DNA of 64,000 bases from Yersinia enterocolitica subsp. enterocolitica (GCF_901472495.1 NZ_LR590469.1:992001-1056000); one strand, 5' to 3'; positions 8,537 to 18,600 are shown, counted from the stretch's first letter. Translations and numbers: made by a program. The notes: generated by a model from the letters alone, not told the origin.

Positions 8537-9520
8537 GTGGATGTAGTCGCAGGAAAAGCACTTCAAGTTTCTGATGCCGTTTATTCTTATCAACTCGATG
8601 GTAAAGGGGGCGTAACATCAATCAGCCCCGATGCTGTTGCTACCGCAGAGCAGCCATGTTGGCTGCATCTGGATTACACTCACCCGGACAGCGCAGCCTG
8701 GTTGCAAAATACCCCGCTATTGCCTGAAGTTGTTCGCGATGGTTTGGCGGGTGAAAGTGTCCGGCCGAAAGTGACCCGCTTGGGTGACGGCACAATGATC
8801 ACCCTCAGAGGGATTAACTTCAATAATGATGCCCGGCCTGACCAGCTAGTCACTATCCGGGTTTATATGACAGATAAGTTGATTGTCTCAACCCGGCATC
8901 GCAAAGTTTACTCGATTGATGATGTGCTCAACGATTTACAAAGTGGCACTGGCCCCACCAACAGTGGCAATTGGCTGGTGGAGATTGTCGATGGCCTGAC
9001 CGACCATACCAGTGAGTTTATCGAAGACTTACACGATAAAATTATCGATCTCGAAGATGATTTATTGGAGCAAAAAATCCCAGCGCGCGGGCAGATGGCA
9101 TTGTTACGTAAGCAATTGATTGTACTACGGCGGTATATGGCCCCCCAGCGCGATGTTTTCTCTCGGTTAGCCAGTGAGCGCTTGCCGTGGATGAATGATG
9201 ATGATCGGCGTCGCATGCAGGAAATTTCAGAGCGTTTGGGGCGGGGTTTAGAAGATTTAGACTCCAGTATTGCGCGTACTGCGGTGCTGTCCGATGAAAT
9301 TAGTTCATTAATGGCCGATGCGATGAACCGGCGTACTTATACCATGTCACTGTTGGCTATGGTATTTTTGCCCACCACCTTTTTAACTGGGCTGTTTGGT
9401 GTCAACCTTGGTGGTATTCCTGGGAATACCGACTCTTTTGGTTTTGCGACATTTTGTATGATGTTGGTGGTGTTGGTGCTCGGTGTTGCATGGTGGTTAA
9501 AGCACAGTAAATGGCTCTAA
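8537..9520 (+). CDS. zntB: Zinc transport protein ZntB (CorA superfamily)
   Basis: The 327-residue protein aligns end to end with E. coli ZntB. It has a large N-terminal cytoplasmic domain, a long coiled helix (DLHDKIIDLEDDLLEQ), and two C-terminal transmembrane helices joined by the family signature GVNLGGIPG; the C terminus is WWLKHSKWL. ZntB is a pentameric zinc carrier of the inner membrane. The start is set at the GTG at 8537, which has GAGG eight bases upstream and gives the usual family length. An ATG at 8507 would add ten unsupported residues. The gene order zntB-fnrS-ttcA is as in E. coli, apart from the absence of dbpA. Confidence 0.95.
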   Translation: MDVVAGKALQVSDAVYSYQLDGKGGVTSISPDAVATAEQPCWLHLDYTHPDSAAWLQNTPLLPEVVRDGLAGESVRPKVTRLGDGTMITLRGINFNNDARPDQLVTIRVYMTDKLIVSTRHRKVYSIDDVLNDLQSGTGPTNSGNWLVEIVDGLTDHTSEFIEDLHDKIIDLEDDLLEQKIPARGQMALLRKQLIVLRRYMAPQRDVFSRLASERLPWMNDDDRRRMQEISERLGRGLEDLDSSIARTAVLSDEISSLMADAMNRRTYTMSLLAMVFLPTTFLTGLFGVNLGGIPGNTDSFGFATFCMMLVVLVLGVAWWLKHSKWL

Positions 9521-9578
9521 TTAGCTATTCGCAAGCGAGTAAAAGAGTGTGCCAGGTAGCACGCTAATCACTGCAAAA

Positions 9579-9592
9579 TTGAGCGATATCAA
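9579..9592 (+). promoter_or_regulatory. FNR box of the fnrS promoter
   Basis: TTGAG-CGAT-ATCAA matches the FNR consensus TTGAT-N4-ATCAA at nine of ten positions. Its centre (9585.5) is 41.5 bp upstream of the inferred fnrS start at 9627, the standard class II activator position. A -10 element CATTAT lies at 9615-9620. Confidence 0.85.
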
Positions 9593-9626
9593 GATTTGAC
9601 CGTGATGACTCAGGCATTATCACTTT

Positions 9627-9750
9627 GCAGGTGAATGCAACGTCAAGCGATGGGCGTTGCGCTCCATATTTGTAATACTTTTATTTTTGAATTACTGCAT
9701 AGCACATAATTGTTACGATGCCGATGTTGTCTCAACATCGGCATTTTTTT
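9627..9750 (+). ncRNA. fnrS: FnrS small regulatory RNA
   Basis: The sequence starting GCAGGTGAATGCAACGTC closely follows E. coli FnrS, including the conserved core around GCGATGGGCGTTGCGC and GAATTACTGCATAGCAC. It ends in a strong terminator: ATGCCGATGTTG (9718-9729), loop TCT, CAACATCGGCAT (9733-9744), then seven T. FnrS is an Hfq-dependent RNA made anaerobically under FNR; it represses mRNAs for aerobic enzymes such as superoxide dismutases. It lies directly downstream of zntB, as in E. coli. The 5' end is inferred from homology and the promoter spacing. Confidence 0.92.
9718..9750 (+). terminator. Rho-independent terminator of fnrS
   Basis: A perfect 12-bp stem with a three-base loop is followed by a T7 run. 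This is the 3' end of the FnrS RNA and the likely Hfq-binding tail. Confidence 0.92.
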
Positions 9751-9833
9751 GTTTTTTAGGAAGAACAATGGGTAAGGCAGACGAAAGGATTGCCTCTACA
9801 CCTGAACGGTGAGAAGCAACACCTGATACTTGC

Positions 9834-10790
9834 TTATTTGATTTCCAGTACATCGAGGCGAACCAGCGGTTGTGTATCGCCATCTTCAGCATCTTCTGGC
9901 TGCCAGCTAACCGGTTGTAGTGGCAGTTCTTCACGATCAAAAGCTAAATCACCGCCATCAACAATTTCACTATTGTGGGTGATATTTTTGAAATCAAACA
10001 ACTTGTGATCATTTAAATGTGATGGCACCACATTTTGCATGGCGCTGAACATGGTTTCGATCCGCCCCGGATACTGTTTATCCCAATCACGAAGCATATC
10101 TTTTATCACCTGACGTTGCAGGTTAGGTTGCGAGCCGCATAAGTTACAAGGAATAATTGGGTACTCTCTGGCAATAGCGAAACGCTCAATGTCTTTTTCG
10201 CGACAGTAGGCCAGTGGGCGAATAACCACATGTTTGCCATCGTCGCTCATCAGTTTGGGTGGCATGCCTTTCAGTTTGCCGCCATAGAACATATTCAGGA
10301 ATAGCGTTTGCAGAATATCATCGCGATGGTGACCCAGCGCGATTTTAGTGGCTCCCAGTTCAGTGGCGGTGCGGTATAAAATCCCACGGCGCAGGCGCGA
10401 ACAGAGTGAGCAGGTGGTTTTCCCTTCCGGAATGATCTCTTTCACAATCCCGTAAGTGTTCTCTTCAACAATCTTGTATTCAACACCTTGCTTATCCAGA
10501 TAGGCAGGCAGGATATCTTCAGGGAAACCTGGCTGTTTCTGATCCAGATTAACCGCGATGAGGGTGAAGTTAATTGGCGCACTTTTTTGCAGGTTCTGCA
10601 AAATATCCAACATGGTGTAGCTGTCTTTGCCCCCTGACAGGCAGACCATGACGCGATCACCTTCTTCAATCATATTAAAATCAGCAATCGCCTGGCCGAC
10701 ATTGCGGCGCAGGCGTTTCTGTAATTTGTTCAAATCGTATTGTTTTTTTTGGTTAACCACTTGTTTCTCTTGCATTTGTTCTTGACTCAT
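9834..10790 (-). CDS. ttcA: tRNA 2-thiocytidine biosynthesis protein TtcA
   Basis: The 318-residue protein carries the PP-loop ATPase motif SGGKDSYTMLD. It also has the two cysteine sites that hold the iron-sulfur cluster, TTCSLCSRLRRG and IIPCNLCGSQPN. TtcA thiolates cytidine 32 of certain tRNAs using an Fe-S cluster and ATP. It is convergent with zntB-fnrS. The C-terminal tail (QPEDAEDGDTQPLVRLDVLEIK) is acidic and variable. Confidence 0.96.
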   Translation of the reverse strand: MSQEQMQEKQVVNQKKQYDLNKLQKRLRRNVGQAIADFNMIEEGDRVMVCLSGGKDSYTMLDILQNLQKSAPINFTLIAVNLDQKQPGFPEDILPAYLDKQGVEYKIVEENTYGIVKEIIPEGKTTCSLCSRLRRGILYRTATELGATKIALGHHRDDILQTLFLNMFYGGKLKGMPPKLMSDDGKHVVIRPLAYCREKDIERFAIAREYPIIPCNLCGSQPNLQRQVIKDMLRDWDKQYPGRIETMFSAMQNVVPSHLNDHKLFDFKNITHNSEIVDGGDLAFDREELPLQPVSWQPEDAEDGDTQPLVRLDVLEIK

Positions 10791-10924
10791 ATCCAGTTAG
10801 GGGCATGACGGGCAGTGCTGCTATGACATAAGTTTATCATTCAACAAGCATATATATTAGTGTTTTAATCTCTGGCATGTGGGGCATGGTATATGAGATT
10901 TGTGAAAGGAGCTCATCTATAGCT

Positions 10925-10940
10925 TGTGAAATAGTTCACA
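10925..10940 (+). promoter_or_regulatory. CRP site upstream of the bgl operon
   Basis: TGTGA-AATAGT-TCACA is a perfect match to the CRP consensus arms. A candidate -10 TATGAT lies at 10985-10990, giving a start near 10996. This places the CRP centre (10932.5) about 63 bp upstream, the class I position. Catabolite control fits a PTS sugar operon. Confidence 0.8.
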
Positions 10941-11004
10941 AAAAAAGGAAGAATCATTATTGCAACTTGCCACAATCCATCCTTTATGATGTAGTGGCTT
11001 CAAC

Positions 11005-11035
11005 GGATTGTTACTGTGTAAGAACAGGCAAAACC
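11005..11035 (+). promoter_or_regulatory. Ribonucleic antiterminator (RAT) of the bgl operon
   Basis: GGATTGTTACTG (11005-11016) and GGCAAAACC (11027-11035) are the two conserved halves of the BglG-type antiterminator hairpin, nearly identical to E. coli bgl. The second half overlaps the left arm of the downstream terminator, so the two structures are mutually exclusive. Confidence 0.88.
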
Positions 11036-11075
11036 TAAAAGAGAATGACTCTTTTAAGTTTTGCCTTTTTTTTTG
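11026..11075 (+). terminator. Leader terminator of the bgl operon
   Basis: An 18-bp near-perfect stem (11026-11043 with 11049-11066) is followed by a run of nine to ten T. It precedes bglG by nine bases. BglG bound to the overlapping RAT should block its formation and let transcription reach bglG-bglF-glucosidase. Confidence 0.88.
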
Positions 11076-11083
11076 GGTGGAAT

Positions 11084-11917
11084 ATGAGAATACAAAGAGT
11101 TCTGAATAACAATGTGGTCGTCGCTCACGATTTTAGTGGGAAAGAATGTGTTGTTATTGGTAAAGGCGTTGGTTTCAATAAAAAGCCCAATGATCTGGTT
11201 GATGAAGCTGGCATTCAAAAAATATTCCGTCTTGATGCAGAAAATAGCTTTGATAAAACCCATGATGCTTTTCAGGATCTCCCTGAGGAGCTGTTTGATA
11301 TCGTCCTGGATATTGTTAAACAAGCCACGACCAAATTAGATAGAAAAATTCATAAGAGTGTTTACGCTTCACTGTTGGATCATCTTAGTTTTGCTATTGA
11401 ACGAGCGAAGCAAGGAGTCCATGTTAGAAATATGCTACTTTGGGATATCAAACGTCTCTACCGTAATGAATTTATTATTGGTGTTTCTGCATTAGAAAAT
11501 ATTAAACAAAAACTTAATGTCGATCTTGCTGAAGATGAGGCTGGATTTATTGCACTTCATCTGTTGAATTCACAAAAAGACGGCACCATGCCTGATATAG
11601 AGAATGTGTCAAAAGTCATTCAAGACTTATTGAATATCGTTAAATATCACTTCAATATTGAATATGAAGAAGAATCAATTAATTTCCAACGTTTTGTGAC
11701 ACATTTGAAATTCTTTTCTCACCGTTTACTCAGTAATACTTATGTCATGACCAATGATAACTCTTTGCATGATGTCGTTGCAGAAAAATATTCTACGTCT
11801 TATGAGTGCACCAAGAAAATAAATAAGTTTATCAAACATGACTATGGCCGGGAATTAACAAGTGACGAAATGATGTTTCTCGCCATTCACATTGAACATG
11901 TCAGAGTGCTGACTTAA
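11084..11917 (+). CDS. bglG: BglG family transcription antiterminator
   Basis: The 277-residue protein begins with the RNA-binding CAT domain (MRIQRVLNNNVVVAHD...CVVIGKGVGFNKK, residues 1-56). Two PRD domains follow, with the phosphorylatable histidines in DHLSFAIERAKQG/IALHLLNSQ and RFVTHLKFFSHRL/FLAIHIEHV. It is expected to bind the RAT when dephosphorylated by its PTS partner in the presence of beta-glucosides. An ATG at 11045 lies inside the terminator and is rejected; the ATG at 11084 has GGTGG upstream. bglF follows after 84 bp. Confidence 0.93.
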   Translation: MRIQRVLNNNVVVAHDFSGKECVVIGKGVGFNKKPNDLVDEAGIQKIFRLDAENSFDKTHDAFQDLPEELFDIVLDIVKQATTKLDRKIHKSVYASLLDHLSFAIERAKQGVHVRNMLLWDIKRLYRNEFIIGVSALENIKQKLNVDLAEDEAGFIALHLLNSQKDGTMPDIENVSKVIQDLLNIVKYHFNIEYEEESINFQRFVTHLKFFSHRLLSNTYVMTNDNSLHDVVAEKYSTSYECTKKINKFIKHDYGRELTSDEMMFLAIHIEHVRVLT

Positions 11918-12001
11918 ATAGAGCATTAAAATATTAATTAAAAAGAATCATCCATAAAATAAATGGATTCAATAGATTATCAATTTAATTGAGGTTATCC
12001 C

Positions 12002-13903
12002 ATGGGCGCATATAATATGCTGGCAGGGGAAATAATTGAACATGTAGGTGGGAAGGAAAACATTGTTTCGCTCACTCACTGCATTACACGTTTAAGGTTT
12101 TCTCTAAAAGATTCCAAAAAATTCAATAAATCAGTTTTAGATAAATTAGAAGGTGTAATTTTAGCTGTTGAAAGTAATGGCCAATATCAAGTTGTTATTG
12201 GTAACGATGTGACTAAAGTCTACAATGTGATCGTTGACGAGTTTGGTATTAAAGGAGATGTGTCATCAATAGACGGTGAGTCATCACCTGATAAGAAAGG
12301 TAATATAGTCGGCCGTATCTTTAATAAAATGTCGTCCATTTTAGTCCCTATTGTGCCGGCTCTGGCTGGTGCTGGTATGTTAAAAGCATTGCTGGTTATT
12401 TTATCGACGTATCATTTTATTGACCCGACCGGTAGCACTTATAAAATTCTGGCTGCGGCCAGTAACAGTGTATTTTATTTCCTTCCACTCTTATTAGCGT
12501 TCTCATGCGCTAAATCTTTCAATGCTCACCCATTTGTGTCAGTGGCAATAGTGGGGGCATTACTGGAGCCTACATTTACAGGGTTGATGAAAAATCAGGG
12601 GGATATTGTCGAATTTATGGGGATCCCCGTAGTGCTGATGAAGTATTCATCAACCCTGATCCCGGCCATCCTCGCTATTTGGGCTTACTCTTATCTTGAA
12701 CGATTTTTAAAACGCTTCATCCATCAAAGTATTGAAATGATTGCTGTCCCTATGCTTGGGCTGCTCATCATGGTACCGGTAATCGTTATTGCTGTTGGGC
12801 CGATTGGTGTGTATCTGGGGGATGGCATTGGTGCCGGTATTGCTTATATGAATAATGTAAGCGGTATGCTGACGGGTGCAATTATTGGTGGTGGCTGGAC
12901 ATTGTTAGTTATGTTTGGCTTACATTGGGGATTAGTCCCTGTGATGCTGAATAACCTGGCATTACATGGCTTTGATACCATTAAGCCCGCTGCGGCCACC
13001 GCAACATTCGCTTCGGCTGGCGCTGCATTTGGTGTGTTCCTTAAAACCAAGGATAAGAAATTAAAATCCTTCGCCTTGTCCACTATGGTTCCCGCGTTAT
13101 TTGCCGGGGTGACCGAACCGATTGTTTACGGTATTTCCATCAAATATAAGCGTCCATTAATTGCTTCCCTTATTGCAGGAACTATTGCTGGAGGATTTGT
13201 TGGCGCCATGGGCACCACAGTGATGGCTTATGTTTTCCCCGCATTGACTACGCTGCCCGCATTTATGACCAATACTTTTGCTTATTATGTTATTGGTATA
13301 TCGATGGCATTTGTCTTATCAACAGTACTGACTTATATATTAGGTTTTGATGAGAAAATAGATGAAAGCAGTGTGGTATCGCGTCCAGATAGCTCATCAA
13401 ATAGTCAATTATCTCGAAATAACTCAGCAACTGTATTAACTGAAGTCTTATTGAATGCACCACTTAATGGAAAAATAGTACCGTTGACTGATGTTAAAGA
13501 TGGCGTTTTCGCCAGTGAAATAATAGGGAAGGGAATAGCTATTTATCCCACAGAAGGTTTGGTCTATTCGCCGGTGAATGGCGTTGTGTCAAAATTATTC
13601 CATACTCACCATGCAATAGGAATTATCTCTGATGAAGGGGTGGAAATTCTCATTCATGTAGGTATTGATACGGTAAAATTAAATGGCGAATTTTTTAAAA
13701 ATAATATTAATGAAGGTGATATTGTCACCAAAGGGCAACTGCTTTTAACATTCGACCTTAATGCACTATTGGCTAAAGGATTTGATATAACAACACCAGT
13801 TATTATTGCTAATACCGACGACTACAAAGATATTCTGGTCACTGAGAGAGACAGTATTGATCGTAGCAATACATTAATGACTGTGCTTCCTGCCTCAGCC
13901 TAA
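12002..13903 (+). CDS. bglF: PTS beta-glucoside transporter subunit IIBCA
   Basis: The 633-residue protein has the B-C-A order of BglF. The IIB domain has its phosphocysteine in LTHCITRLRF (C27). A IIC domain with about ten membrane helices runs from ~105 to 460. A linker rich in Ser/Asn is followed by a IIA domain whose phosphohistidine is in ILIHVGIDTV (about H552). It imports and phosphorylates aryl- or beta-glucosides such as arbutin and salicin, and phosphorylates BglG to inhibit it. GAGG seven bases upstream of the ATG supports the start. It lies between bglG and the phospho-beta-glucosidase gene. Confidence 0.94.
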   Translation: MGAYNMLAGEIIEHVGGKENIVSLTHCITRLRFSLKDSKKFNKSVLDKLEGVILAVESNGQYQVVIGNDVTKVYNVIVDEFGIKGDVSSIDGESSPDKKGNIVGRIFNKMSSILVPIVPALAGAGMLKALLVILSTYHFIDPTGSTYKILAAASNSVFYFLPLLLAFSCAKSFNAHPFVSVAIVGALLEPTFTGLMKNQGDIVEFMGIPVVLMKYSSTLIPAILAIWAYSYLERFLKRFIHQSIEMIAVPMLGLLIMVPVIVIAVGPIGVYLGDGIGAGIAYMNNVSGMLTGAIIGGGWTLLVMFGLHWGLVPVMLNNLALHGFDTIKPAAATATFASAGAAFGVFLKTKDKKLKSFALSTMVPALFAGVTEPIVYGISIKYKRPLIASLIAGTIAGGFVGAMGTTVMAYVFPALTTLPAFMTNTFAYYVIGISMAFVLSTVLTYILGFDEKIDESSVVSRPDSSSNSQLSRNNSATVLTEVLLNAPLNGKIVPLTDVKDGVFASEIIGKGIAIYPTEGLVYSPVNGVVSKLFHTHHAIGIISDEGVEILIHVGIDTVKLNGEFFKNNINEGDIVTKGQLLLTFDLNALLAKGFDITTPVIIANTDDYKDILVTERDSIDRSNTLMTVLPASA

Positions 13904-13923
13904 ATATATATTGGAGATATAAG

Positions 13924-15396
13924 ATGACAGATTTATTGATTAAAGGTTTTCCTAAGGGATTTCTGTGGGGGGGCGCTGTCGCCGCTAATCAGGTTGAAGG
14001 TGGTTGGAATGTAGGGGGCAAAGGTTTATCTACCGCCGACATGGCAATTCATAAAAAAGATCTCAAACGTGAAGAGTATGAGAAGCATTATAAAATCAGC
14101 AATCAACAAATTGCAGATGCTATTGCTGCCAAGGATGCGAGTGATTATCCAAAGCGTCGGGGTATAGACTTTTATCATCGTTATAAACACGATATGGCGC
14201 TATTTGCCGAAATGAATTTTAAAGTTTTGCGAGTATCTATTGCCTGGACACGCATTTACCCCAATGGCATTGAAGAACAACCGAATGAAGAGGGCTTACG
14301 TTTTTATGATGAATTATTCGATGAAATGCATAAGAACGGTATTGAACCTTTAGTCACACTTTCACATTATGAAATGCCAATCTATTTGGTCAATAATTAC
14401 GGTGGTTGGAGTAGCAGAAAAACTGTCGATTTATTTGAAAAATTTTCGACTACTGTTTTAGAACGCTACCAACATAAAGTAAAGTATTGGCTGACCTTTA
14501 ATGAGATCGACAGTTTAATTCGCCATCCATTTACTTCCGGCGGTATTGTTACTGAGCGCCTCCCCGCAGATGAAATTGAATCGGTTATTTATCAAGCGTT
14601 GCACCATCAGTTTGTCGCTAGTGCATTAGCTGTTAAGCACTGTAAGCGAATTTCACCGGACGCCAAAATAGGCTGTATGTTGACTCGCTTGCTGACCTAT
14701 CCTGAAAGTTGTGCGCCGGAAGATGTATTGCTGGCTTACCAGGAAAATCAACTTAACTATTTCTTCTCGGATGTCCAAATCCGTGGCCGTTATCCACGTC
14801 ATATGACGCGTCGTTTTGCGGAAAAAGGTATTAACATCGTCATGCAGCCCGGCGATGAAGAGATTCTGCAACAACATACCGTAGATTTTCTGTCATTTAG
14901 TTATTACATGTCGTTGGTGACCAGTGTTAATGCCGATAAGATGGATAAAGTGGGTGGAAATATTGCTGGCGGCGTTAAAAACCCGTATTTGAAGACCACT
15001 GACTGGGATTGGCAAATTGATCCGGTCGGCTTGCGTATTGCACTAAATGATATGTACGACCGCTATCAAATCCCATTATTTGTGGTGGAGAATGGGATGG
15101 GGGCCGTTGATAAAATTGATAAGGACAACCAAATCAATGATGACTATCGAATCGAATTCTTCCGTTCCCATTTAAAGGAAATGAAAGAGGCCGTCAAAGA
15201 TGGGGTTGAATTGATGGGCTATACCTCTTGGGCGCCTATCGATCTGATTAGCGCGTCAACGTCGGAAATGAATAAACGCTATGGTTTCATTTATGTAGAC
15301 CAAGATAATGATGGTAATGGCACTTTGGATCGTTACCGTAAAAAAAGTTTTTATTGGTATCAAAAAGTGATTGAGACTAATGGTGAATATTTGTAG
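13924..15396 (+). CDS. 6-phospho-beta-glucosidase (GH1)
   Basis: The 490-residue enzyme is a glycoside hydrolase family 1 member. It has the N-terminal signature FPKGFLWGGAVAANQVEGGW, the acid/base glutamate in TFNEIDS and the nucleophile in FVVENGMG. GH1 6-phosphoglucosidases from bgl and asc operons share this pattern. The product should hydrolyse the phosphorylated glucosides brought in by BglF. It starts 20 bp after bglF, with GGAGA upstream. It is slightly longer than the ~475 residues usual for the family because of an insertion around residues 40-75. bglA/bglB/ascB assignment cannot be separated by eye. Confidence 0.92.
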   Translation: MTDLLIKGFPKGFLWGGAVAANQVEGGWNVGGKGLSTADMAIHKKDLKREEYEKHYKISNQQIADAIAAKDASDYPKRRGIDFYHRYKHDMALFAEMNFKVLRVSIAWTRIYPNGIEEQPNEEGLRFYDELFDEMHKNGIEPLVTLSHYEMPIYLVNNYGGWSSRKTVDLFEKFSTTVLERYQHKVKYWLTFNEIDSLIRHPFTSGGIVTERLPADEIESVIYQALHHQFVASALAVKHCKRISPDAKIGCMLTRLLTYPESCAPEDVLLAYQENQLNYFFSDVQIRGRYPRHMTRRFAEKGINIVMQPGDEEILQQHTVDFLSFSYYMSLVTSVNADKMDKVGGNIAGGVKNPYLKTTDWDWQIDPVGLRIALNDMYDRYQIPLFVVENGMGAVDKIDKDNQINDDYRIEFFRSHLKEMKEAVKDGVELMGYTSWAPIDLISASTSEMNKRYGFIYVDQDNDGNGTLDRYRKKSFYWYQKVIETNGEYL

Positions 15397-15415
15397 TTTC
15401 TCACCATGGGTAGCC

Positions 15416-15649
15416 TAAAAAAAGCCAGTCAGCTTTTCACTGACTGCTCAGACTGCTGACAAACCTCGAGAACTCGATCTTGCAAGGTGAAGGCAGGTAG
15501 AAGAGTAAAGCGTCCGCGCCAGGGAGGGCGCGGGTCGAGCCCCCAGGGAAGGGGTTACGGCGTCTTTACGATCTGCCTGTTTTCACCGCTGCGGGCACTT
15601 TGTCATTAACCTCGCCAGTCAGCTTTTCACTGACTGGTTTTAGGGGCGC
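15416..15649. terminator. Bidirectional terminator split and duplicated by a repeat insertion
   Basis: The hairpin CAGTCAG..CTGACTG occurs twice as an exact 23-bp direct repeat (15424-15446 and 15614-15636), on either side of a 167-bp element. The left copy has seven A upstream, so it can stop transcription from nifJ. The right copy has TTTT downstream, so it can stop transcription from the bgl operon. One original bidirectional terminator was apparently split, with its hairpin duplicated. Confidence 0.7.
15447..15613 (+). repeat. YPAL-like palindromic repeat, copy 1 (complete, 167 bp)
   Basis: This copy runs from CTCAGACTGCTGACAAAC to GTCATTAACCTC and is bounded on both sides by the exact 23-bp duplication, which defines its ends. 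The two halves form an imperfect palindrome: GGTGAAGGCAGGTAGA on the left versus TCTGCCTGTTTTCACC on the right, and TGACAAA versus TTTGTCA. Three further copies lie in the window. Length, host and palindromic form match what I recall of YPAL elements; the name was not checked. Confidence 0.8.
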
Positions 15650-15665
15650 GCATTATATTAGAAGA

Positions 15666-18600
15666 TTACTCTGTTGGCGCTTTTTCGGTTTTCCCCGCGA
15701 GCAAACTTAGGAAGTCATACCGTTTTTTCAGATCTTTTTCAGCCGCAGCATACAGCTGTGCAGCAACCTCTGGCTCTTGGGTATTGAGCCGCCGGAAACG
15801 CTGTTCATTGAGCAATGTGGTGGTCAAATCACTGTTTGGTGGGCGAGAATCCAGCGCCAAAGCCACTTTGCCTTCGTCGGTACGGCGTGGGTCAAAGCGA
15901 TACAGTGGCCAGAAGCCGGTGGCTGTTAGCTGCTTCATTTGGTCATGACTGTAGGCCAAATCATAACCGTGTTCTTCGCAAGGGCTGTAAGCAATAATCA
16001 GAGACGGACCCGGGTAGGCTTCCGCTTCCTGAATAGCTTTAACAGTTTGATTCAGTTGCGCGCCTAGCGAAATCTGTGCGACATAAACATGACCATACAT
16101 CATCATGCTGACGCCCAAATCTTTGCGTGCCTTACGTTTACCATGTTCGCCAAACTTGGTCACCGCGCCCAGCGGGGTTGCTTTGGATTGCTGACCACCG
16201 GTATTGGAGTAACATTGGGTATCTAACACCAGCACATTAACGTTTTCCGTCAGACTGAGCACATGGTCCAGGCCACCAAAGCCAATATCGTAGGCCCAAC
16301 CGTCACCACCAATCAGCCAGATGGATTTATCGACCAGATAATCTGCATCGGTTGCCAATTGTTGTGCGTCATTACCCGGAATATCTTTTAACAGCTGGCG
16401 CAGTTGTGTGACCTGCTCACGGCGAACTTCAGGTGTCGCCTCCTCATTCAGCAGTTGGTTGACCAATTCCTGCGGCAATTGCGCTGCCAATTGATTGATC
16501 AAACGGATAACCCGTTGGCGATGTTGGTCAACAGTCAGGCGGAAGCCCAAACCAAATTCGGCGTTATCTTCAAACAGTGAGTTAGCCCAGGCGGGGCCAC
16601 GGCCATCGGCATTGGTGGTATAAGGCGTGGTCGGCAGGTTGCCACCATAAATTGAAGAGCAACCGGTGGCATTGGCAATTAACAGACGATCGCCATACAA
16701 CTGGGTGAGTAATTTAATGTAGGGCGTTTCACCACAACCAGAGCAAGCACCGGAATACTCAAACAGCGGCGAGATCAACTGTGAGGTACGGATATCGATG
16801 CGCTCCATTTGCGTTTTATCGATTTCCGGCAATTTGAGGAAGAAATCATAGTGGGCTTTTTCTTCCAGCAGATGTTCCAGCCGCGGTTTCATATTGATGG
16901 CTTTGATTTCTGGGTTCTGCCGGTCTTTCGCCGGGCAGACTTCATAGCAGAGATTACACCCAGTGCAGTCTTCCGGAGCAACTTGCAAGACATACTTCTG
17001 TCCCCGCATATCGCGGGCTTTCACCTCCAGCGATTGCAAGCTGTCTGGTGCGCCTGACATAGCATCCGGCTGAACTACTTTGGCGCGAATGGCCGAGTGC
17101 GGGCAAGCCGCAACGCAGTGGTTACACTGGGTACACAGATCAGGCTGCCAGATAGGAATATCTTCCGCAATATTGCGTTTTTCCCACTGGGTGGTGCCCA
17201 CTGGCCAGGTGCCATCAGGTGGGAAGGCCGAAACGGGCAGGGCGTCCCCTAAACCGGCCAGCATGGTGGCAGTGACCGTTTTCACGAAATCAGGCGCTTG
17301 ATCCGAGACAATCGGTGGGCGCATCGGGCTATTTTCATCAATCGGTTGCAGTGGGATTTCTACCAATGCATCAAGGGTGGCATCCAGCGCCTGCCAGTTA
17401 CGAGTAACAATTTCCGGCCCTTTATTACTGTAGCTACGGTCAATGGCTGCCCGTAATTGTTCTTGTGCCATAGCCGTTGGCAATATTTGTGTCAGATGGA
17501 AGAACGCCATCTGCATCACGGTATTGATACGCGCACCCAGTTTGCATTCGCGGGCAATTTTTGCCGCATTAATCACAAACAGACGGGCATTGCGCTGGTG
17601 TAGTACCGCCTGAACTTCTTGCGGCAGACGCTGCCATATTTCATCGGCGCTGAACGGGGTATTGATCAGGAAGATACCGCCGGGCTTGAGGCGTTCCGCC
17701 ATTTGGTAGGTATCAATAAACTGTAACTGATGGCAGCCGACAAAATCGGCCTGGCTGACCAGATAAGCCGAATTGATAGGCGTTTTACTGACACGCAAGT
17801 GAGAGACGGTTAGGCCACCGGCCTTTTTCGAGTCGTAAACAAAATAACCTTGGGCATACAGCGAGGTACTGTTGCCGATAATCTTAATGTTATTTTTTGT
17901 CGCAGAGACCGAACCATCACTACCAAGGCCGTAAAACAGGGCTTCCAATGTGGCGCGTTGTTCGATTTTCTCATCAGTGAGCGGTAAGGACAGACCCGTC
18001 ACGTCATCAAAAATCCCTACGGTAAAGCGCGGGCGCGGTAAATCAAGTGATAATTCTTTGAACACCGCCAGTGCACAATCGGGGCCAAATTCTTTGGAAG
18101 ATAAACCATAGCGGCCGCCAATCACTTTCGGCAATGTGGCTCGCTCACCACGGCTATAGGCTTCAGCCAGCGCCGTCATGACATCAAGATAAAGTGGCTC
18201 GGCCAGTGCACCGGGTTCTTTGGTGCGATCCAGCACCGCAATTTTAGTCACTGATTGCGGCAAGACACTGAGCAGATGTTCAGCAGAGAAGGGGCGGAAT
18301 AAGCGCACTTTCAGTACGCCCACTTTTTCCCCGCGGGTCAGCAAGCTATCAATCACTTCTTCACAGGTACCAATCGCTGAACCCATCAGAATGATAACGC
18401 GCTCCGCCTGTGGGTGGCCGTAATACTCAAATGGCTTATATTCACGCCCAGTGGCTTCAGCAAAAGCCTGCATTGCATCGGCAACATGTTGATAAGTATT
18501 GTTATACCAAGGGTTAGTGGCTTCACGAGACTGGAAATAGGTATCCGGGTTAGCGGAGGTACCCCGCACCACCGGATGGTCCGGCGAAAGCGCCCGACTG

